Positions 1-14,600 are shown, counted from the stretch's first letter. The stretch: DNA of 64,000 nt from Tridacna crocea (GCA_943736015.1 OX031059.1:21136501-21200500); one strand, 5' to 3'. The notes: generated by a model not told the origin, from the sequence alone. A program made the numbers and translations.

Positions 1-190
1 TAACATTACATGGTATGTAAAGAGATCAGTGCCCATGCTGTTCTTCAATCAGAACTTTCCATGTCATTAACTGTTTACAAAATTCTAGACATGTCTGAAC
101 ATGTCTCGCAGATGGCAAAATAAAATTTTACACTTGTGTCTGGAAGTGCACAAAACTTTGTTGGAAGAAGAGAAGATTCTGGCCTCCTTT
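1..190. other. Intronic or upstream sequence, nothing recognised
   Basis: No exon with similarity to the RIC1 N-terminus and no repeat match inside the window. Confidence 0.5.
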
Positions 191-1890
191 TTATACGCCC
201 GTCGAAGACGGGATGTATTATGGGATCACCCGTGACGGGCGGGCGGGCGGGTGGCGTCCAGTTCTTTGTCCAGAGCATATCTCCAAAACTATTCTACCTA
301 GGGTTATGAAATTTCATGGGTGGATAGATCTCATCAAGGGGGAGTGCAGTGCACAGGAACCATAACTCTTGCTTGCTTAATTTTTGAGTTACTGCCCTTT
401 GTCGTTTTTCATACTTGAATTTTGTCCGGAGCATATCTCCAAAACTATACTAGCTAGGGTTATGAAATTTCTTGGGTGGATAGATCTCACCAAGGGGAAG
501 TGCAGTGCACAGGAACCATAACTCTTGCTTGCTTAATTTTTGAGTTATTGCCCTTTGTCGTTTTTCATACTTGATTTTTGTCCGGAGCATATCTCCAAAA
601 CTATACTAGCTAGGGTTATGAAATTTCTTGGGTGGATAGATCTCACTAATGGGGAGTGCAGTGCACAGGAACCATAACTCTTGCTTGCTTAATTTTTGAG
701 TTATTGCCCTTTGTCGTTTTTCATACTTGATTTTTGTCCGGAGCATATCTCCAAAACTATACTAGCTAGGGTTATGAAATTTCTTGGGTGGATAGATCTC
801 ACTAATGGGGAGTGCAGTGCACAGGAACCATAACTCTTGCTTGCTTAATTTTTGAGTTATTGCCCTTTGTCGTTTTTCATACTTGATTTTTGTCCGGAGC
901 ATATCTCCAAAACTATACTAGCTAGGGTTATGAAATTTCTTGGGTGAATAGATCTCACTAAGGGGGAGTGCAGTGCACCAAAATCATAACTCTTGCTTGC
1001 TTAATTTTTGAGTTATTGCCCTTTGTCATTTTTCATACTTGAATTTTGTCCGGTGAATATCTCCAAAACTATACTAGCTAGGGTTATGAAATTTCATAAG
1101 TGGATAGATCTCATCAAGGGAGAGTGCAGTGCATAAGAACCATAACTCTTGCTTGCTTAATTTTTGAGTTATTGCCCTTTGTCATTTTTCATACTTGATT
1201 TTTGTCCGGAGCATATCTCCAAAACTATACTAGCTAGGGTTATGAAATTTCTTGGGTGAATAGATCTCACTAAGGGGGAGTGCAGTGCACAGGAACCATA
1301 ACTCTTGCTTGCTTAATTTTTGAGTTATTGCCCTTTGTCCTTTTTTCATACTTGAATTTTGTCCGGTGAATATCTCCAAAACTATACTACCTAGGGTTAT
1401 GAAATTTCATGAGTGGATAGATCTTATCAAGGGGGAGTGCAGTGCACCAAAATTATAACTCTTGCTTGCTTAATTTTTGAGTTATTGCCCTTTGTCGTTT
1501 TTCATACTTGATTTTTGTCCGGAGCATATCTCCAAAACTATACTAGCTAGGGTTATGAAATTTCATGGGTGGGTAGATCTCATCACAGGGGAGTGCAATG
1601 CATAGGAATCATAACTCTTGCTTGCTTAATTTTTGAGTTATTGCCCTTTGTTGTTTTTCATACTTGATTTTTGTCTGGTGAATATCTCCAAAACTATACT
1701 AGCTAGGGTTATGAAATTTCATGAGTGGATAGATCTCATCAAGGGGGAGTGCAGTGCGCAGGAAGCATAACTCTTGCTCGCTTTATTTTTGAGTTACTGC
1801 CCTTTGTCGTTTTTCATACTTGAATTTAGTCTGGTGCATGCCCCAGCTTTACAACTTGGGGTAAGACGGGCGTATCTTGCGACAGTTTGC
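191..1890 (+). mobile_element. Pearl-like tandem-core element, family I, copy 1
   Basis: Begins with the hairpin head TATACGCCCGTCGAAGACGG and a GGGCGGGCGG run. Then come about ten ~155-bp core units (each with AGGGTTATGAAATTTC, GGATAGATCTCA, GGAGTGCAGTGCAC, TTTTTGAGTTATTGCCCTTT), and the tail GCCCCAGCTTTACAACTTGG ... GACGGGCGTATC. Head and tail carry the inverted pair ATACGCCCGTC/GACGGGCGTAT. No protein coding. Inferred non-autonomous. Confidence 0.85.
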
Positions 1891-2509
1891 CGCTCTTGTT
1901 CCACATTGTTTTCAAAAGTATTCTTTTCTAGGGTTACTAAAACTGGGTACAGTGTGGTAAATAATTAAGTAAGACATGTACAGACTTAAGAGCTTTAGGT
2001 AGAGGGAGTGGTTTTGATTTTGAAACAAATATATTAATCATTTGCACCAAACCCTATGTTGTGGGTACTTATTAGAATTGTCTCATTGACACAGTTCTAA
2101 ATGAGTACCTACAACAAAGGGTTTGAAAGAGAAATAATGGAGCTCTGTACTTGCTTCCATCAAGTGTTCTCCATTTTTTTCTTGTTTATGCTCAATGGGT
2201 CTTGAGCCTGATGATGGTTCGACCAAATTTTAGTCTCATTAGATTTGAGGGATTAGCATACATTAGATTGAAAGATGTTGAAATGGTTAGTTTTACAAAT
2301 CTTTGAAAGGATAAGAAACAAATACTATCTTCTTTATTCACAATGTTCAAATTGTATTCATTGTCAGTGTGGTTATAAAAAACAAAATGTTTAATGTAGG
2401 GTTGAACATTGTTAGGAATTTATGCAACTTTTTAAATGCTTGAAGTAGATAGCTTGTGTAATTCAGAAAATTGTGGAATATGGAGGGTTGCATTTCCATC
2501 GTTTTTCAG
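1891..2509. other. Intron sequence, nothing supported
   Basis: Holds a short near-palindrome around 2,050-2,120 (AAACCCTATGTTGTGGGTAC / GTACCTACAACAAAGGGTTT). Nothing else seen. Confidence 0.5.
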
Positions 2510-2652
2510 CTGTTTATGTGTGAGAGAGGAGATAGCAGTGGCTACAGACGATGGAAATATCACAAGATTACGTTGGAACGGGACTGTCAACAACAAAGGA
2601 TCAATGTCGCTGTGGGACGTGACAGTTGCTGCTGATTTTTTACAGTCTAGAA
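2510..2652 (+). CDS. RIC1: RIC1 exon (1st in window)
   Basis: Acceptor TTTTTCAG ends at 2,509 and donor GTAAGA starts at 2,653. The read-out [19 protein letters not shown] parallels the LEDLLVATSDG region of vertebrate RIC1. The exon starts by completing a split codon, so at least one coding exon lies upstream; none is recognisable in 1-2,509. Confidence 0.93.
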
Positions 2653-5600
2653 GTAAGAGAAAATACATGGGAGTTTTTGTAGCATCCTTTCATATTCACT
2701 GCTAATATGTATTGCCTCTATACTCTACCAAAATGAAAATGTTTGCAGAGGACTGTTTACCAAAAGACAAAATTTTGGCCCTCTCTAATTGAGAGCAGTT
2801 GCAGATGGGAAATTGAATGTTTCTATGATGATGCCATCTCTCTTTGTTTGGATAGAAAACATTGTGGGAAAAGGTGAAAAAGCTGGTGACCAGAATTTTC
2901 TTATTTCCCCACAGTGTTTTCAAAGCCATCTCTTTCTGGATCATGTGATAAAAGCGTTAAAAATAGGATAGCTTAACCCTTTACCTCACAATGCCAACTT
3001 TTGAAGACCCGCAGAAAAAAGCCTTTTGAAAACATTGCGGGAAAAGGAGAAAATGCTGGCTACAAAAAGTTTTCTACCCTATCATAGAAAAACTACATCA
3101 TTTGAGCCACTATGAAATTATTGTCTACAAATGCTTTCAATTTTGATAGGTCTAAAATTTTGCCATGTTGTTAAGAGATTATTTCTCTCTTTAAAATTGT
3201 AGGAAATGCTGTGGAAAATGAGAGAATGCTGGCCATCAGCATTTTTGTCCTTTTCCAGTATGTTTTCAGACATTTTTTTTTCATAAGTTTGCAAAAATCC
3301 TGGATTACTTGTGGAAGGATTAAACTGAAGGAAATCTGTCTGGGGGTGCTGGAATAGGATATTCTTTTCCTTTTAAAGACCCTTGTTAGTCTGCATGAGA
3401 AAAAAATTCGAACTAATTTTGGCAAAATTAGGGAAACAAATACCTTTGATACTGCTGGTACACTTAATCTATTACCACGCAATCCCTACTTTTGATGACC
3501 CTGTGAAAGAAGCCTATAGAAAACATTGTTGGAAAAGGAGAAAATGACCAGCATTTTTTCTTTTTCCCATATTGTTTTCTACCCTTCACTAAACAAATTT
3601 CAAATTTTCAGTCACTTTAAGTTTGTTGTCTGCAAATGCTTTCGTTATGGACAAACCTAAAATTTTGTCATTTGGTAATGAGTTTTAAGTGGACTTAACT
3701 CTTTACCAAAGGGCAAAGTTTTAGACCTGTCCAAATTAAAAGCATTTACAGACGGCATAATAAATGTGACGTACTAATTGAAATTTGTTTTGGGAAGAGT
3801 AGAAAATAATGTGGGAAAAGGAGAAAATGCTGGTTAAAAATCAGAGATTGATAAAGGGTTAAGAATCACCATTTTGGTCCTGATTTATGTTTCCAGGTGC
3901 CAAACTGTCTGAGCGAGACGGCTGTGTTGTACAGATGGAGTTCAGTCCTATTATAGGGGGCTACAGCATTGTATTATCTACGGGTAAAGCACTTCTCATG
4001 ATGCCTCCATCCTCAAAAACAGAAAACAGTGTAAGTATAGTATCATTCATTCAGTAAATGTTGTCATTTTCTTATGATCACAAAAAAGAAAGCTTTTAAA
4101 AACATTTTGGATACTTTCTCTGACAAAGCTTTCTACCTTATCAGAAATCAGAAATGAATCCCATTTTTTTTTTTGGTCACACTTTTAGTACTAACTCCAA
4201 CTTGTCTTAACCCTTTCCCAAACGACAAATTTTGGACTCTTCAAAACTCAAAAAGTTTGCAGACGACAACAAGAAAATGGCAGAAAGTTCTCAAAAAAGG
4301 GTAGAAAACACTGTGGGAAAAGGAGAAATTGCTCGTTATGAGCAATTTCTCCTTTTCCCACAGTGTTTTCAAAAGACTTTTACTGCAGACACGTAAAAAC
4401 CAGGGCTTGTTTAGGAAAGGATTAATTTGGACAAGTCCAAAAACAGAAAAAAAAAGAAGTGCTGCTGTTTTGTAGAATAATTGATTGCATAGATATCTTA
4501 TTATTATATACTTTTTTTTGTCATTTATAGATGAAACATTCATCCTTTTCAGAGTTATACTGGTGTGTGGGCAATGGACATGACAGAAGCTACATGCGTG
4601 GCTGTAAATCATAGATACAGATTGATAGCACTTGGCTGTACAGGGTAAGTCTTTGTAAGACGGTGCTTATTCTGTGCACAAATTGTTGTATGTTTAACTC
4701 ATTACCAAATGACAAAATTTTAGGTTTGTCCAAATCGAAAGCATTTGCAGAGGACAAAATAAAAGTGATCGAAGATTTGAAATTTGTGTTGTGAAGGGTA
4801 GAAAACATTGTGGAAAAAGGAGAAAATGCTGGTTACCAGCATTTTCTCCTTGTTCCACAATGTTATCTAAAGGCTTCTTTCTCAGAGGTGTCAAAAGTAG
4901 GGATTGTGTGGTAATGGGTTAATGCACATCTAAGCATAAAGCATTGTGTACTTAATGATCATCTGGTAAACTAAGCACCAAGTGATAAAATATTCAGGGT
5001 TGTTGAGAGTAATGAATTTCGTCAAATAGACTATCATCAGTCCTGGAAAGTACTAGGCTGAGCAGGGTATTGACTCTTGGTCCTTGGATTACAAGCCAGC
5101 TTAGCACACACATTTGTCAGCCAAATGTGTAATTGAGTACAAAAGGTTGTAAACTAAAATGTATATCTGAACACAAAGGGTTGAAGGCTAAATAAGTATC
5201 AGAGCACAAAGGGTTATAAGCTAAATAAGCATCGGAGCACAAAAAGTTTGTGAGCTAAATGTGCATCTGAGCTCACAAGGTTGTAAACCAAATGTGTATC
5301 TGAGCACAAAATGTTGAAAGCTAAATAGTATCTGTGTTAGCTATATGTGTATCTAAGCACAAAGGGTTGTAAGCTAAAATGCTTTTGCTTGCACAAATTG
5401 ATATAACATAAATGCATCTGAAAATAAAGTTATGTAACTTCTTCACAAAGGCAAGGTTTTGTGATCCCCTGGTGACTGTTTTCTGTTGTGTTGTATGCAT
5501 GTATATTGAGTCAACAATTTAAATCAACAACAGAACTGTTGAATCTTGAATAGAATTGTCTTTACCAGATTACAAAATTTTAGATTTGTACAAATTAACA

Positions 5601-8600
5601 GTATTGCAGATAATACATGTGGATCTGATGTTAGGCTTTTTCTGTAAAAAAAATGGAAAAGAATCATAATTATGCTTATTCAGATGAGATCTTAACAACA
5701 TCTATGACACATGTGTCTCCTAAACAGGTCCTACGGTGTTGTATACAGTATTAATGAAGTTGATGGCACTCTGGAACCAACTCACAAGCTTCAGGTCTCA
5801 AGTAAAAACTTTCCAGGTTTGGACAATTTATTTTTAGCTTTCTACAGTCCAAATTAGTTTCAACTTTCAGCTCAAAACTCCCTTGAGTCGTTACCAAACA
5901 ACAATATGTCAGGCTTGTCCAGTCGAAAGCATTTGCAGATGGCAAAAGTGACTGAAATTTTGAAATTTGTTTTGTGAAGGGTAGAAAATATTGTGGGAAA
6001 AGGAGAAAATGCTGGTTACCAGCATTTTTAGCTCACCTGAGCACAACATGCTCAAGGGGAGCTTTTAGGATCACCTGGTGTCTGTTGTGCGTCGTCAACA
6101 ATTCTTTAAACATCAACCCCTCCTAAACCACTAGGCCAATTTGGATCAAACTCGGCTGGAATGTTCCTTGGGAGATCGTCTTTAAGATTCTTCACAGAAT
6201 TTGATTCGTCAAAATCTCTGGTTGCCATGGCAACCAAATGGAATTTTTAAGAAATTCTTTAAAAATCTTCTTCTCTGAAACTGCCTGCCAGATTTTAAAA
6301 TAATTTCACAGAGTTGTCCCTTTGGTGACCCTTTTCAAAAACTGTTTGCGAAATTTTGATCCGTCAAGAAACACGGCTCTGGTGAATGGGGGCTACTTGC
6401 ACTATACAGCAAAGAAGAAATTCTTAAATTTCTTCTTCTGTGAAACCACTGGTCAGATTTTTAAATAATTTCTCACTAATGTTCTTTTGGTGACCCTTTT
6501 CAAAAATTGTTTGGGAAATTTTGATCCGTCAAGAAACAGGGCTCTGGTGAATGGGGCCTACTTGCACTATATGGCAAAGAAAAAAATCTTAAAATTTCTT
6601 CTTCTGTAAAACTGCTGGTCAGATTTTGAAATAATTTCACAAAGATGTTCCTTTGGTGACCCTTTCCAAAATCTGTTTGCAAAATTTTGATCTGGCAAGA
6701 AACACGATTCTGGTGAATGGGGGCTACTTGCACTATACGGCAAAGAAGAAACTCTTAAAAATTCTTCTTCTCTGAAACTGCCTTTCAGATTTTGAAATAA
6801 TTTCTCAGGGATGTTCTTTGGGTGACCCTTTTCAAAACTTGTTCAGGAAATTTTGATCCGTCAAGAAACATGGCTCTGGTGAATGGGGGCTACTTGCGTA
6901 ATACGGACATGAAGAAATTATTGAAAATTCTTCTCTGAAACGGCTGGTCAGATTTTGAAATAATTTCACAGAGATATACCTTGGGTGACCCTTTTCAAAA
7001 ATTGTTAGCAAACTTTTGATCCGTCAAGAAACATGGCTCTGGTGAATTGGTGCTACTTGCACTGTACATACATGAAGGAATTCTTGAAAATTCTTATTCT
7101 CTGAAACCCCTGGTCAGATTTTAAAAGAATTTCTCCGTAATGTTCCATGGGTGACCCTTTTCAATAAATCTTCACGAAATTTCGATCCGCTGAGAAACAT
7201 GGCTCTGGTAAATGGGGTTTACCTGCACTATACTGACATGAAGGGATTCTTGAAAATTCTTCTACTCTGAAACGGCTAGTCAGATTTTAAAATAATTCCA
7301 CAGCAATGTTCCTTGAATTACCCTTTTCGAAAAATTGTTCGCGAAATTTTGATCCATCAAGAAACATGCTTTGGTGAATGGGGGCTACTTGCACTATACA
7401 GAAATTAAGAAATTCTTAAAAAATTTTCTTTTCTGAAACTGATGGTCAGATTTTGAAATGACTTACAGGTGACCTTTTGAAAATTGCTTGGCAAAATAAT
7501 GATTTTGTTTCCAGTGTTTCAATTCCTATAAAAAAAAAAGGCTATGGTCCTCTCAAAAATTCAGTTGAGCTATCCAGGGCCATCTTGGCCCTCTTGTTTC
7601 CTTTTCCCACAATGTTTTCTAGAGTGTTTTTTCTAAGTGTGGTCAAATGCAGGCATTGTGTGACAATGGGTCAATCCCAGCTTGGCCAATATCCATACAA
7701 GAATATATAGTAGTCTTTGCCACAGGATACATTCTTCACTCACAGTTGAACATTTTGTAGACAGTTTCTATGTATGTTGGAAAACAGTAAGTGGCTTTGG
7801 AACAGAATGTTGTTGAGTACTGGTAAAAAAGAAACTCCAAGAAAGCATGGATAGATGCGCTGGCCACTGTGACATAACTGAATTAATTAGGAAAAGGATG
7901 GTAATTACCAAATAACCAAAACAATTTCTTTCAGAAATGCAGAGCACTGTTGGATCAGTAGTTTGTATGAAGTGGACACCAGATGGCACTGCATTGGCTG
8001 TTGCCTGGCAACATGGTGGAGTCTCACTGTGGAGTGTGTTTGGTTCCCTGCTTGTCTGTACAGTAGGAGGAGATTTTTGGTGGGTATGGTACCTGAGGCC
8101 TGATAACTGTTTAGAAGACAACAAAACTTTAGACTTTTCCAAATTACAAGTATTTGCAGGGGACTCTTTTCAAAATTGCTAAAAATGATAGGGTTATTAT
8201 TTGAAAGGGCCAAAAACGTCACCTAAAAAGTAGAAAAATGCTGTTCTCCATCATTTTCTCATATCCTCACAATGTTCACAGCAGCCTTTTTCCTTGTGGT
8301 TGTTTTAAAACTCAGGTTTGCTTGGTTGAGTTTTATTTGAGTTTAAAGAGATATTGGTAAAAGAAAATGAGCCATGGTTTGTGAAACGAGGGCTTAATGC
8401 ATCTCGGAAAAGTATCGACCAAGGTCAGCTTACTCTGTCAGCACAGGCTGACCTGGACTAAAACTTTTTTTACTATTGGTAAATATTCTGTTTGTCAAAG
8501 GACCAATTTACCTTATGATTAAGCTGATAATTGAAAAAAGAGGTTCCTATGGGTCCATATTATGTGATGACTTGGGCTAGTATCGTGTATAACGGAGATT

Positions 8601-11600
8601 TATTAAACTCACTTTCTAATCAGCATGCTTACACTCTTCTCCTTTAATTCTTAGTTCATCTCTGTATCAGGCAATAACATTTTTAGAATTGTCACAGGAG
8701 AAAGTTTTGCCTAGCAGGATTTTTTTGTCTTTCCAATGATTTTTTTTATTCCCTGCCAAAGGCGGAGGGATAAAGGTTGTCCGTCCTTTCATCGGTTTGT
8801 CTGTCTGTTGTTCCATCTGTCTGTTTGGGTGAATATGTCTAATACCATTGGACAGAATTTCATGAAACTTTATACAGGTGTACAATAACCCATTCTGCCA
8901 AGAGTGTTTTTTTTTTTTATTTGATGCAAAATTTTTAATATATTTGTATCAAAAAAGGTCTTTTTTGGGAGGGGATATCATCTTAACAAAATTGCTTTTT
9001 CAAAACTATTTTCATCATGGTCTTAAAAGGATGAGATTGTTTGGTAAAAGGTTAAAGTCAGCTATTCTACACTTATACATGGTTATGGGTGCTACTTGAC
9101 CAAAGCTGTTGATGCGCTATTAAAGAACATTCATCCACTATTTTGTTAAAGTCAACTTGTCATTAGAAAATTAATCTTTAGCCCTTTATCATGCAATCCC
9201 GACTTTTAACGACCCTTAACCCATTACCAAACGACAATATTTTGGACTGGTCCAAATTGAAAGCATTTTCAGACAACAAAATAAAAGTGACTGAAAATTT
9301 GAAATTTGTTTTGTGAAGGGTAGAAAACATTGAGGGAAAAGGAGAAAATGCTGGTTACCATCATTTTCTCCTTTTCCCACAATGTTTTCTAAAGGCTTCT
9401 TTCCCAGGGGCATCAAAAGTAGGGATTGTGTGGTAATGGGTTAAAGAAGCCTTTTGAAACAGTTTGGGAACAGGAGAAAATGCTGGTAACCAGCATTTTC
9501 TTCATTTCCCACAATGTTTTCCATCCTTACCAGAACAAATTTCAGTCTTTCAGTTACATTTTTTTGTCATATGCAATTTCTTTAAAATCATAAACTTTGT
9601 TGTTTTGTAATGGGTTATTTTCTTATTGAATTTATGGAAACTTCTAGTATTACCCAAAATAATTGTGATTTCAAGGTTCTTCCTAAACCAAAATGTGGCT
9701 CTATTAGTTTATCAGACAGTGTAAAACCAGGCACAGGCTTTACATTTTGTGCAATCAAAGCTTGACCTTCACTGTTTGTAAAATCATGAGATGTACTCTG
9801 CAGCCTATTGGTAAATAATAGATTTTACACTTTTTTGATTGGTATTGATGTGTCTCTTTTTATTGTTTTTCAGCTTTTCTAAAGATTTTCCTCGGTTGTT
9901 CCCCCCTGCTGTCAAATCAATGGTAATAAACCTTCTTGCATTGTTGAGATGAATAATTTTGAACCTCAATTTCATTGTTTTCTTATCCCTTTCTTTACAA
10001 TTCTTTCCATATTTAAGGCATTTGCAGACGATAGAAAAGGTTTGACTCTAGTCTTTGGTACTATTTGTTAAAAAAAGATAAAAAAAAATTTTTTTTTTTT
10101 TTGACATATCATAAAAGTTAGCTCTGTGATAGATAATGTCATTTTATCATGGTACATATTTAGGGTATTCACAGAAGAAAAACTAGACATGGCTGAATAG
10201 AATTTATCTTTCAAGGGATGAAAAACTATTATGAAGAGAGCGGAAAATACTGGTGTTTATCCTTTACTCTGATTTTTTTGAAAAGCCCTCTTCCTGAAGG
10301 CCCTGAAATCATGAGTATCATTAGGAAACCGAAAGCCTTTATTGACAAAATGATCTTAAAACTTTTTAAATCTTTACCAAATGACAAAAATTTTGACTTG
10401 ACAAAATTGAAAGCTTTTGACAAAGACCCATCAGATGTTGCTAAAATTTTTCTCATTGATAGAGGTGAAAACATTGTGGAAAATTAAGAAAATGCTGGTC
10501 ACTAGCATTGTTTCCTTTTTCCACAATGTTTAAGTTTAAACATATTTATTTTACATTGATTTGAAAAGCAAGTTCTTACAACTTAAAGCAAAATGTCTGA
10601 TTTTGTTTCCTTGGAAACATCACTATGTTATCAAAAGCCTTCTTTTGAGTTATAGTACAGGATTGTTTGGTTTACAGTTGACCAAAAACAAGGTCTATAA
10701 AATATATATGCAGTTGTATTTTTATTGGTAATAGGATGGTAACAGTATATCATTGTTTGTAGGAATGGGGTTTAGAAGGCTATCACTTGTGGATGATCAG
10801 TGGTCCCAGTCAAGTAGAAGATACCAGTCAATATGAGACTGTAGACCAGTCCCATACAATACAGCTACAGTTTATAAAGAGTGCTCTTACAGTCAACCCT
10901 TGTATGGTTAGTTAAAACCGTATAAGCATTTTTTTCTTCAAGTATTTCATTTCTGCTTTTTCTGCAGACAACTTCAAGACTGCAGAATATGAAAAGGGGG
11001 AGTTATAATGTCCAATTTTGCCTTCCCACACAAAAGCATAAAACACCTGAATGATTTCTGGTTACAGGTTTAATTGAAATTTGTTTGCAGGAGGGTAGAA
11101 AACATTGTGAGAAAAGGAGAAAATGCTGGTTACCAGCATTTTCTCCTTTTCCCACAATGTTTTCAAAAAGGTTCTATCTCAGGGTCATTAAAACCAGGAT
11201 TATTTGTCAGAGGGTACAGCAATCCTCCAGTGGGCATGGCAAGCTGAATAACATTTTTGTATACAAATTTAATACATATTTTATCTCAACAGTCAAGAAA
11301 CATATGACCCTTTTCAGGAGTTACAGGCAGGTAAATGCATAGCCATAAATTCACCTTTAATAGACAGTAATTTTCATTTTTAAAACCAGATTCACATCTC
11401 TGAAAAAGTATAAAATGACATGTCATGTGACTTCAAACAAAGCTTATCTCAAAGTTTGTAACATATCAAATTTCCTAATGGCTACATTACAATAAAAACA
11501 GAGTAAGGTAGAAATTGCTTGCTAATTAAAAGCTGTTTTGGAAAAAAATGTCTGACAGAAAAGGTTGGTCAGTGTAGATGAAAGCAGACTATATGTCCTG

Positions 11601-14600
11601 TGCAATCAAATGTTGATTTACATTGTTTGTTAATGTAATTGTTATACTGCAAAGAAATTTTGCTTAGTTTGATTGGATAATATGCCCGGAAAATATATAT
11701 CATGTACTGGTAAAACCAACATGAGAGCAGTTTCCCTTTCAGGAGTGCTATGTACATGACTACGCTATCAGCACAAAATCCAAAATGGTGGATTCGATTC
11801 AAGATTAAGTGCCAAGCTGAACATTTTAGCACGTATCACTAAGGTTTTGGTGACATCAGTCCCCACAGATCTCAGTTTTCATTTAATTGGGGCACTCAGA
11901 TGGGAAGTTCTACTTTGTCAGTGTTCTTAATTTTTTTATACCAAACAAAAGGTAAAAATTCATCTGACAAACATTTGAATGGCAAAACTTTGCAGAATAA
12001 TAAATTTGTTGTAGGGTCAGGTGGCAGGGGACTTGGAAATTGTTCATGGCTGTGGTAAATCATGTTGTCCCCTTCGGCTCGGGGCGACATGATTCACCAC
12101 AGCTGCAAAAAAGTTTCCAAGTCCCCCTGCCAGCTAACCATAAAACTGATTGTATACATAGTTGAGCATTTTGGGAGGTTAACATAAAACTGTATGCTTC
12201 ATATTGCAGGCTAACCACGAACATGTGTTCTTACAAGGGGAAGACAAGTTGTACATGAATACAGGGGACATAACCTCCAAATCTAGTCAATATACAGGAT
12301 CTGAGTCTCACATATTGGTTGGCAGTAAACAGTGGCAGGTTATTCCTATCTCACACAGCTACTTGGCAAACAACTGGCCAATAAGGGTGAGTTTCCTTGT
12401 TTGTTATTTGTTTTGCATTTAATCCATATCCTGCTCAATAGATGAAACCCTCAAACAGAAAAGTAAATTCCCAAAATTTGCCATATCAAAGGTAATTTTT
12501 GGAAAAAGATAACTCCTTTTCAGACTGTGTAGATCGAAGATCAGACTGCACATTCTGTGCTGATCTTGGTCTACACTGTCATTAAATGTCTGAGTTGTGC
12601 TTAGCATCCTAAGGGTTTTTTAAATTTTGTCACAGTCGTATCCACTTATTTTTCCTAGGAGTTTCTTTATCAGTACTTAGATAAGGATTCTTTATAAAAC
12701 ACTGGATCGTTTCTTTTTGAAGTATGGTTAAAACATTTTTCTGTGGTGAAAAAAGAATTCTAACAAGACACATGAATTCGGCTCTTTAAACACAGTGCAA
12801 GGAAAGCATGGTAAAATTTGTGACATTCCATGCAGAGTGACATCATTCTGTATAAAATAAGTTAATGAGTTATTCAATGGAAAATAATCTTCATCTGCAT
12901 TTTAATTCTTAAGGTTGAACTTTTTTTCCTTTCATAAAGAACTGATTATGTTAGAATCGAATTAAGTCATTGTCAAAAGATTAAAGAATAATTGTCTGTC
13001 TATCGTGGTTTATGGTTCAATGAACCACGTTGTAAGTTATGAGGAGCAATGAATAAACCACTCGGGTATTGCTCTTGTGGATTATTTATTGTGCCTCTAA
13101 AATGTGGTTTATTATAGGGTTGAGTGCATATTTTTGTGTTTTCATCGAGATATAAAATGCAATTGCCTTATTACATGGCAAATAACGCCCGAAGGGCGTT
13201 ATGTTAAGCCATGTAATAAGGCAATTGCATTTTATATCTCGATGAAAACACAAAAATATGCACTCAACCCTTATAATTGCACTCGCTGTTCACTTAAATC
13301 ACTTTTCGAAAATGATAGACAGAAAAAAATCACGGACAAATACGACAGTAAATACGAGTTGATTTCTTTCGCGGATATTTGGTAGAACGGGCATGAATAC
13401 ACAATCTATCTTTAGCTTTTCAACATATTTTTTCAGTCGAAGGCGGCCATTTTGCTGGCATTGAAATCATACTTTCGATGATTCATCGAACAGAAGTTAA
13501 GAATAAAATAATTATGTAGATCCATATGAACAATACAATCAACTATCTAAACTTGAGGCTAGGTGGACGATGTGTTCTTTCCAGTGACCTTTTCATATGC
13601 GTACATACCGTCGGCAGATCTGTTCTTGATGAGTATCTATCTGTTGCCGATTTTAAGACTTGGTCTATCCTAAATTTCTTGTAAGATATGAATCGAATGA
13701 CGCCAACGTTTTGTGACCCACTTATTAGAACATAAAAATGGTGTCGCAGCTGTTAATTTTTCAATATGTAATTTTATGGTATCCCAGTTCCAAGCTTGTT
13801 TCTAATATCATTCCTATCACGCCAACATTTAAAAAATTCTTAACACAGTGTAGTCACTTCTTTTGATCCTTTCTCCAACAGTTCTTTCACTATATACAAT
13901 CCATCAAATCCACGATAACTTTTTTCTGGTCAATAGCATTTTTTTAACATAATCCTCGCAATAAAAAAGTTTATCTCCGTCATGAAACAAATCAAATTCA
14001 TTTATGCCAGAGTGATTTTTCCGTTTACACAGTGTGCTAAATTTAACTCCGTGACCCTGGCTTCATAGAAATCGATCGCTGACGTATTGAATGATGTAAC
14101 TGATGACGTCGACCATTCAGACTCTTTATTCACTGTTGGCATAGTGTATTTTTTTTTAGGGTGCAAATAAAGTTAAACACGCATCATTTTGTCAAGGTTT
14201 ATTTTGTTAGTTTCCTTTTTGCAAGTTTTTTACAGAAAAAGAAATCGGTCTTTTTGCATGTGACTGATTCAGCGATGGAACTCTAAATATAGCCCATAAA
14301 CAGTTTGCATGAAATCTAAAATTAGATACCAACAACAATTTGGAAAAACCGAAAGTAGTGCTATTGCGTTCATCGAAAAATAACATGCAGGTTTTTTCAT
14401 CACATGACCCGATTCTGACCAATCAAAAAACGAATTTACACCATGAGTGCAATTATTGAACGATAAACCACAATAGAAAGAAGATTACTTCTAAATCTTT
14501 TGGCAATGACTCCTGTTAAACCTTTGAAAGAATTCTGCTAAATTGAAAAGTGAACTTGAAGACAAAGCAGGACCAAGAGGTGTTGTGGATTGTAAAACAT

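Noticed and set aside
191-1890. CRISPR-like regular repeats
   Set aside because: Units are ~155 bp with no unique spacers, and the genome is animal.
4531-4552. Alternative upstream start of the third RIC1 exon at the AG at 4,530
   Set aside because: In the phase required it leads to a stop and loses the match to RIC1.
4241-4612. 123-codon minus-strand frame over a MITE and the third RIC1 exon
   Set aside because: It is a by-product of the palindromic MITE and is antisense to a clearly coding exon.
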